From CAZNPW01 sp964575185 (GTDB lineage Bacteria; Pseudomonadota; Alphaproteobacteria; Rhodobacterales; Rhodobacteraceae): DNA of 11,222 nucleotides. Each line of letters opens with the position of its first letter. Position 1 is the stretch's first letter. This document shows, one piece after another, positions 7,078-11,222 of this stretch. The notes under the pieces were generated by a model that was given only the letters and a program-made list of their open reading frames with translations, ran no database searches and was not told the DNA's origin. The translations under genes were made by a program, and so were the position numbers. The stretch is from the NCBI GenBank assembly GCA_964575185.1, contig CAZNPW010000078.1, positions 1-11,222 on the forward strand, in the 5' to 3' direction.

Positions 7078-7803
7078 TCACAGCGTGATCGTCGTGAACC
7101 CGTCGCGCAGCGCCTTCGACCAGGCCTCGCTCATCGCCTTGAACCCCGGATCCCCCGCCTCGATCCGCCGCCGCTCGCCCACCCGGCAGGCGTCCTTCGC
7201 GATCACGCACAGATCCAGCGGCATCCCCACCGACAGGTTCGACCGCAGCGTCGAATCCATGCTCAGCAGCACCGCCTTCTGCGCGTCGAGCAGGCTCGTC
7301 GACGGCTTCACCACCCGGTCGAGGATCGGCTTGCCGTATTTGTGCTCGCCGATCTGCAGGAAGGGCGTGTCCTCGGTCGCCTCGATGTAGTTGCCCTCGG
7401 GGTAGATCAGGAACATCCGCATCACGCCGCCCCGCCGCTGCCCGGCCACGATCAGGCTTGCACTCGCCGCCTGGTGCATGCTGGCCATCTTCTCGTCGAT
7501 CTCGCCCCGCACGCGCGCGAGCATGTTGCCGCAGATGTCGGCCACCTTCAGCAGCGTCGGTGCCTGCATGATGCTCGTCTCGGGCGTCGCGTCCGGGTCC
7601 TCCGCCGCCTCGCGCAGCCGCGCGATCGTGGTCTGCGTCACCGACAGCGACCCGGCCGTCATGATGACGATGACCCGCTCCCCCGGCTCCTCGAAGCTGA
7701 ACATCTTGCGGTAGGTGCTGATGTTGTCGAGCCCCGCGTTGGTCCGCGTGTCGCTCAAGAGCACCATGCCCTCGTTCAACAGAAGGCCCACGCAATAGGT
7801 CAT
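7078..7803 (-). CDS. Anbu proteasome-type protease (ancestral beta-subunit homologue)
   Basis: This 241-residue protein opens with MTYCVGLLLNEGMVLLSDTR and then TNAGLDNISTYRKM, the characteristic Anbu N-terminus. After removal of Met1, Thr2 would become the N-terminal nucleophile, with Asp18 and Lys33 in the places of the proteasomal Asp17/Lys33 pair. Later features include GQRRGGVMRMFLIYPEGNYIE and GKPILDR. There is no propeptide. Published Anbu structures show Ntn-hydrolase subunits forming open helical or lock-washer assemblies rather than closed proteasome rings. Physiological substrates are not known. The start ATG has a strong GGAGG (7809-7813) five bases upstream. It is the last gene of the four-gene operon, 24 bases after the transglutaminase stop. 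That order supports the Anbu call over a HslV-type subunit; no HslU or AAA+ partner is present. Confidence 0.95.
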   Translation of the reverse strand: MTYCVGLLLNEGMVLLSDTRTNAGLDNISTYRKMFSFEEPGERVIVIMTAGSLSVTQTTIARLREAAEDPDATPETSIMQAPTLLKVADICGNMLARVRGEIDEKMASMHQAASASLIVAGQRRGGVMRMFLIYPEGNYIEATEDTPFLQIGEHKYGKPILDRVVKPSTSLLDAQKAVLLSMDSTLRSNLSVGMPLDLCVIAKDACRVGERRRIEAGDPGFKAMSEAWSKALRDGFTTITL

Positions 7804-7808
7804 CCGAT

Positions 7809-7813
7809 CCTCC
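7809..7813 (-). promoter_or_regulatory. Strong ribosome-binding site of the Anbu gene
   Basis: A GGAGG lies five bases before the ATG at 7803, within the 24-base gap after the transglutaminase stop. It is the clearest Shine-Dalgarno match in the operon, suggesting that Anbu is translated independently and perhaps at a higher level than its upstream partners. Confidence 0.75.
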
Positions 7814-7827
7814 CCCGGCGGGTCACG

Positions 7828-8628
7828 CTATTGCTGGGCCGCATGGACCGCAACCGTGACGGAAAGGTTTTCATGCGCGACACCGCGCGCGATGCCGCGG
7901 ATCGGGGCCGCGTCCTGCGCATCCGCCCCCGACCCCAGCCGGATGTAGCGCGCGTCCGGGCAGCAGCGGTTGGCGGCGTCGAACCCGACCCAGCCCAGGC
8001 CCGGCACCCAGAGCTCGGCCCAGGCATGCGCCGCCTCGTGCAGCTGGCCGTCCGCATCGGCATGCAGGTAGCCGCTGACGTAGCGCGCCGGGATCGCGAC
8101 CGCCCGCGCCGCGGCCACCAGCACCTGCGCGTGGTCCTGGCAGACCCCGGCCCCCAGCGCCAGGGCCTCGGCCGCGGTCGTCGCGGCATGGGTCGCGCCC
8201 GGCCGGTAGGCCACCGCGTCCGCCACCCGCCGCGCGAGCTCGTGCGCGCCCTCCAGCCCGATCGCGCACCCCCCCGCGAGATCGCGGATCGCCGCGTCCG
8301 CCGCCGTGGCGGGCGTGCCCTGCAGCCAGGCCTCGGGCGGCACGACCTCGCGGTGGCCGCGCAGGATGCCCGCGGTGTCGAAGGTCTCGACCGTGCCCGC
8401 CACCCGCACCTCCACCGCCTCGACCGGCCCGGGGATCGTCCAGCCCTGCACCCGGTCGCCCCCGCCGTCGCGGAACGCGCCCCCCGGCACCCCGCCCGGC
8501 ACCTCGACCTTCCAGGCCCGCGCCCGCTGCCCCTCGTAGACGCTGGGCGTCAGCCGGTGGCTCTGCATCACCAGCCGCACCGGGCGCAGGTAGGCATAGC
8601 GCGTCACATGATCGACGGTAAGGATCAC
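7828..8628 (-). CDS. Transglutaminase-like cysteine protease of the Anbu operon
   Basis: The protein is 266 residues from a GTG start at 8628-8626, giving MILTVDHVTRYAYLRPVRLV. The N-terminal beta-domain (about 1-95) includes QSHRLTPS and the GHREVVPPE linker. The transglutaminase core follows, with Cys163 in GAGVCQDHAQVLVAAAR, ARYVSGYLHA, His201 in HEAAHAWAELWVP and Asp217 in GWVGFDAANRC. This is a complete Cys-His-Asp triad. Such enzymes cleave or transfer at amide bonds. The GTG overlaps the alpha-E stop as GTGA, so translation is likely coupled. The same frame stays open far upstream, but only as an out-of-frame shadow of alpha-E and ATP-grasp. Homology begins at this GTG and no in-frame ATG fits. 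No signal peptide is seen, so it is probably cytoplasmic. The substrate is unknown; the neighbours suggest a product of the ATP-grasp enzyme. Confidence 0.93.
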   Translation of the reverse strand: MILTVDHVTRYAYLRPVRLVMQSHRLTPSVYEGQRARAWKVEVPGGVPGGAFRDGGGDRVQGWTIPGPVEAVEVRVAGTVETFDTAGILRGHREVVPPEAWLQGTPATAADAAIRDLAGGCAIGLEGAHELARRVADAVAYRPGATHAATTAAEALALGAGVCQDHAQVLVAAARAVAIPARYVSGYLHADADGQLHEAAHAWAELWVPGLGWVGFDAANRCCPDARYIRLGSGADAQDAAPIRGIARGVAHENLSVTVAVHAAQQ

Positions 8629-9566
8629 CGCATGTCCCCCGACAGATAGGCCTCGTGCACCGCCGCCCCCACGCGGCCCACGTCGCCGATCACCCGCGTC
8701 AGGAACTCGTGCAGCCCCTCGTCGAAGATCTCCTCCACCCGCACGTCCAGAAGCGAGGCCAGCACCCCCCGCGCGCGCACCTGCGCCTCGGTCGTCCGCC
8801 CATAGCCGCGCGCCAGCCGGTCGAGGTGCAGGTTCGCCTCCTGCAGGCAGGTCAGCAGGCTGCGCGGCGACATCGGGTTCAGGATCAGGAAATGCGCGAT
8901 CTTCGCCGCCGTCACCTCGCCGCCATAGGCCCAGTGGAACGCCCGGTGCGCGCCGAGCGCGCGCAGCAGCGTCGTCCACTGGTAGTTGTCCAGGCCCGAG
9001 CCCACGAACTCCACCCGCGGCAGCAGCACGAAATACTTCACGTCCATCAGCCGCGCGGTGTTGTCCGCCCGCTCCAGCGCGAAGCCGAGGTTCAGGAAAT
9101 CCCACCCGTCGTTGCGCAACAGCGTCGCGTCGATCGTTCCGCGGAACAGCGCCGCCTGCCGCATCGTCCAGTCGGTCAGCCGCGTCAGCTCCGCCCGCGT
9201 CCGCGCCAGCCCCTTCAGCTCGGCGAAGGCCGTGTTCAGCGCGTCCCACATCGGGCTCGTCAGCGCGGTCCGCACGATCCGCCCGTTCTCGCGCGCCCGG
9301 GTGATGCAGGCGGCGATGGAACTGCCGTTCTCCATGTCGTGGAACATGAACTGCTCGATCTCGCGCTGCCCGGCCCGCCCATGCCGCGCACGGAACGCCT
9401 CCGCGACGCCCGCGGCGGCGAGCAGGCTGTCCCACTCGTTGCGATACCCCCCGGCCGAGGGGATCATCGCCATCCGCGACCCCACCTCCAGAAGCCGCGC
9501 GGTCGTCTCGGCCCGCTCCACGTAGCGCGCCATCCAGTAGAGGTTCTCGGCCGTGCGGCTCAGCAT
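8625..9566 (-). CDS. Alpha-E domain protein (DUF403)
   Basis: This 313-residue, mainly helical protein begins with the family signature MLSRTAENLYWMARYVERAE, followed by TTARLL. Further conserved stretches are FMFHDMENGSSI, a run at TALTSPMWDALN, GFALERADNTARL (a second RAD/ERA-type motif) and NPMSPRSLLTCL near 230-245. Alpha-E proteins are found almost always beside or fused to circularly permuted ATP-grasp enzymes. They are proposed to assist or extend the amide ligation; no biochemical activity has been fixed to them, to my knowledge. The ATG at 9566-9564 directly follows the TAA of the ATP-grasp gene, with GGCGGA as ribosome-binding site inside that gene's end. Its own stop overlaps the transglutaminase start. 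Length and motifs look intact. Confidence 0.94.
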   Translation of the reverse strand: MLSRTAENLYWMARYVERAETTARLLEVGSRMAMIPSAGGYRNEWDSLLAAAGVAEAFRARHGRAGQREIEQFMFHDMENGSSIAACITRARENGRIVRTALTSPMWDALNTAFAELKGLARTRAELTRLTDWTMRQAALFRGTIDATLLRNDGWDFLNLGFALERADNTARLMDVKYFVLLPRVEFVGSGLDNYQWTTLLRALGAHRAFHWAYGGEVTAAKIAHFLILNPMSPRSLLTCLQEANLHLDRLARGYGRTTEAQVRARGVLASLLDVRVEEIFDEGLHEFLTRVIGDVGRVGAAVHEAYLSGDMR

Positions 9567-10991
9567 TTATTCCGCCAGCACCCAGGTGTCCTTCACCCCG
9601 CCCCCCTGGCTGGAGTTCACCACCAGCGACCCCTCCTTCAGCGCCACCCGCGTCAGGCCCCCCGGCACCAGCTCGATCCGCTCGCCGCACAGGCAGTAGG
9701 GCCGCAGGTCGACATGCCGCGGCGCGATCCCCGCATCCACGAAGGCGGGCGTCGTCGACAGCGCGAGCGTCGGCTGCGCGATGTAGTTGCCAGGGCTGGC
9801 CAACAGCCTGGCCCGGAACGCCTCCACCTCCGCCGCACTCGCCTTCGGCCCGACCAGCATCCCGTAGCCGCCCGAGCCGTGCACCTCCTTGACCACGAGG
9901 TCGCCCAGGTTCTCCAGCACATGCCCCAGGTCCTCCGCCCGCCCGCACTGCCAGGTCGGCACGTTCTGCAGGATCGGCGCCTCGCCCAGGTAGAAGCGGA
10001 TCATCTCGGGCACGAAGGTATAGACCGCCTTGTCGTCCGCCACCCCCGCCCCCGGGGCCGAGCAGATCGCGACCCCGCCACTGCGGTAGACATCCATCAG
10101 CCCCGGCACCCCCAGCATCGAATCGGGGCGGAAGCACAGGGGGTCGATGAAGGCGTCGTCGATCCGGCGGTAGATCACGTCCACCCGCCGCGGCCCCTCG
10201 GTCGTCCGCATGAAGACGAACTCGCCCTCCACGAACAGATCCTGCCCCTCGACCAGCTCCACCCCCATCAGGTCGGCGAGGAAGCCGTGCTCGTAATAGG
10301 CGCTGTTGAAATGCCCCGGCGTCAGGATCACGACCGTGGGCTCGCCCTCGCACTTCGTCGGCGCGACGCTGGCGAGCGTCCGCCGCAAGAGCGCCGGATA
10401 GCCGTCCACCGGCTCGATCCGCATCTGGCGGAACAGGTCGGGGAACATCCGCATCATGATCTCGCGATTCTCCAGCATGTAGCTGACCCCGGAGGGCGTG
10501 CGGCAGTTGTCCTCCAGCACGAAGAATTCCTCCGGCCCGGTCCGCACGATGTCGATCCCGACGACATGGCTGTAGACCCCCTTCGGCGGCCGGATGCCCG
10601 CCACCGCCCGCTCGTAGGCCGCGTTGCGGTAGACCAGCGCCGCGGGGATGCGCCCGGCCCGCACGATCTCGCCGCGGCCATAGATGTCGGTCAGGAAGGC
10701 GTTCAGCGCCCGCGCCCGCTGTCGTATCCCGCGATCCAGCCGCGCCCATTCCCCGGCGGTGAACACCCGCGGGAACATGTCGAACGGGATCAGGCGATCC
10801 GGGTCGCCCCCCTCGCCGTAGACCGCGAAGGTGATCCCGATCCGCCGGAACAGCGCCTCCGCCTCGGCCTGCTTCAGGCTCCGCAATTCGGCCGGCATCG
10901 CCTCGACCCAGCCCTGCAGCGCCGCATAGGGCGGCAGCACCGCGCCCGTGCCGACCGGCCCCGTGCCGAACATCTCGTCGAATGCCGCCAA
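9567..10991 (-). CDS. Circularly permuted ATP-grasp type 2 enzyme (COG2308/DUF404-DUF407 type)
   Basis: This is a putative ATP-dependent carboxylate-amine ligase, predicted to join amino acids or peptides. From a TTG start the protein has 474 residues. It begins AAFDEMF, the family's usual N-terminal element. Key segments (numbered from TTG) are HVVGIDIVR and EDNCRTPSGVSYMLENRE (160-177), VVILTPGHFNSAYYEH (220-235), VDVIYRRIDD (270-279), a glycine-rich ATP-grasp loop VVKEVHGSGGYGM (366-378), HVDLRPY (426-432) and the C-terminal NSSQGGGVKDTWVL. I chose TTG at 10991-10989 because AGGGGGA lies 6 bases upstream and homology begins just after it. A GTG at 11057 would add 22 low-complexity residues; the ATG at 10973 would remove FDE. 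It is the first gene of the four-gene operon and ends with TAA abutting the alpha-E ATG. Confidence 0.92.
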   Translation of the reverse strand: MAAFDEMFGTGPVGTGAVLPPYAALQGWVEAMPAELRSLKQAEAEALFRRIGITFAVYGEGGDPDRLIPFDMFPRVFTAGEWARLDRGIRQRARALNAFLTDIYGRGEIVRAGRIPAALVYRNAAYERAVAGIRPPKGVYSHVVGIDIVRTGPEEFFVLEDNCRTPSGVSYMLENREIMMRMFPDLFRQMRIEPVDGYPALLRRTLASVAPTKCEGEPTVVILTPGHFNSAYYEHGFLADLMGVELVEGQDLFVEGEFVFMRTTEGPRRVDVIYRRIDDAFIDPLCFRPDSMLGVPGLMDVYRSGGVAICSAPGAGVADDKAVYTFVPEMIRFYLGEAPILQNVPTWQCGRAEDLGHVLENLGDLVVKEVHGSGGYGMLVGPKASAAEVEAFRARLLASPGNYIAQPTLALSTTPAFVDAGIAPRHVDLRPYCLCGERIELVPGGLTRVALKEGSLVVNSSQGGGVKDTWVLAE

Positions 10992-10997
10992 CCGCGT

Positions 10998-11004
10998 TCC
11001 CCCT
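10998..11004 (-). promoter_or_regulatory. Ribosome-binding site deciding the TTG start of the ATP-grasp gene
   Basis: AGGGGGA on the minus strand ends six bases before the TTG at 10991. Neither the upstream GTG at 11057 nor the GTG at 11012 has as well placed a purine-rich site, and the internal ATG at 10973 has none. This supports, but does not prove, the TTG start. Confidence 0.5.
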
Positions 11005-11189
11005 GCCGCCACCCTGCCAAGGGAGCGGGAAAGGGCAAGGGGGGAGTCGGACCCCACCGCCCCTTTTCGCGCCGCTGCCCGCTTTTCGGGCGCAGGTGGA
11101 ACACCCCGCCGGGCCGCGACGGCGCAGGGCCGCCCTCCCGGCGCGGGCGCGCCCGTCCGTCGCGGAAGCCCCGCCCCGCGCCCGCGCGC

Positions 11190-11210
11190 GCCCCGGACCC
11201 GGTCCGGGGC
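11190..11210. repeat. 21-base inverted repeat (dispersed-palindrome-like)
   Basis: GCCCCGGACC-C-GGTCCGGGGC has perfect 10-base arms and a one-base centre. Similar CCCCGGA...TCCGGGG palindromes are, in my recollection, common intergenic repeats in alphaproteobacterial genomes and often follow genes as hairpins. It may mark the 3' end of a gene lying beyond the right edge. No U-tract is visible within the window. Confidence 0.75.
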
Positions 11211-11222
11211 CTCGCCCTGCCC

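Larger units (their letters stand above)
10992..11222. other. Non-coding, extremely GC-rich leader of the Anbu operon
   Basis: About 230 bases lie upstream of the ATP-grasp start with no credible gene on either strand. A small stem GCCCG-CTTTT-CGGGC sits at 11077-11091 and a 12-base palindrome CGGGCGCGCCCG at 11144-11155. The operon promoter should be here, but I find no convincing -35/-10 pair. A 76-codon minus-strand frame starting near 11104 overlaps the ATP-grasp 5' end out of frame and looks like a shadow. Confidence 0.5.

Noticed and set aside
7054..8649. 531-codon plus-strand frame
   Set aside because: It is antisense to Anbu and transglutaminase; His/Arg/Pro-rich and without domains.
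8629..10749. Upstream extension of the transglutaminase frame to 10749 (973 codons)
   Set aside because: It covers the alpha-E and ATP-grasp genes in another frame, with low-complexity Ala/Gly/Arg/Asp sequence; the family start matches the GTG at 8628.

Overview
The window is very GC-rich DNA (clearly above about 65% by eye, not computed) with strong G/C third-position bias. Its gene content points to an alphaproteobacterium, most likely a Rhodobacterales/Rhodobacteraceae member: a DUF2793 tail-fibre-like protein, an RTX 'calcium-binding protein', and an Anbu proteasome cluster with ATP-grasp, alpha-E and transglutaminase partners. This placement is inferred from gene families, not from a marker gene. 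All eight genes I support lie on the minus strand. The many long plus-strand and out-of-frame minus-strand open frames are shadows produced by the high GC.

In transcription order (right to left) the window starts with about 230 bases of extremely GC-rich non-coding DNA holding a near-perfect 21-base inverted repeat. Then comes a tight four-gene operon: a circularly permuted ATP-grasp enzyme (9567-10991), an alpha-E/DUF403 protein (8625-9566), a transglutaminase-like protease (7828-8628) and the Anbu proteasome homologue (7078-7803). The junctions are TAA directly followed by ATG, a GTGA overlap and a 24-base gap, so the four products are expected to be made together. The family context suggests that a peptide-like product is ligated by the ATP-grasp/alpha-E pair and processed by the transglutaminase and Anbu. 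The substrate is unknown.

Five bases beyond the Anbu stop lies an array of three different, perfect 22-base inverted repeats on an exact 23-base period (7005-7072). After it come two membrane exporter genes, a LysE/ArgO-type amino acid exporter (6323-6928) and an EamA/DMT-family transporter (5411-6292). An isolated DUF2793 phage-tail-fibre/GTA-like gene (3999-5348) is next.

The left third holds a UDP-glucose 6-dehydrogenase gene (ugd, 2628-3932) and a large gene that runs off the left edge (1-2514). The latter encodes a protein with an apparent seven-bladed beta-propeller followed by RTX calcium-binding repeats, presumably secreted by a type I system. The RTX part contains a higher-order repeat of about 115 residues. 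No tRNA, rRNA, CRISPR array, insertion sequence or integrase was seen. Every intergenic gap is under 300 bases.
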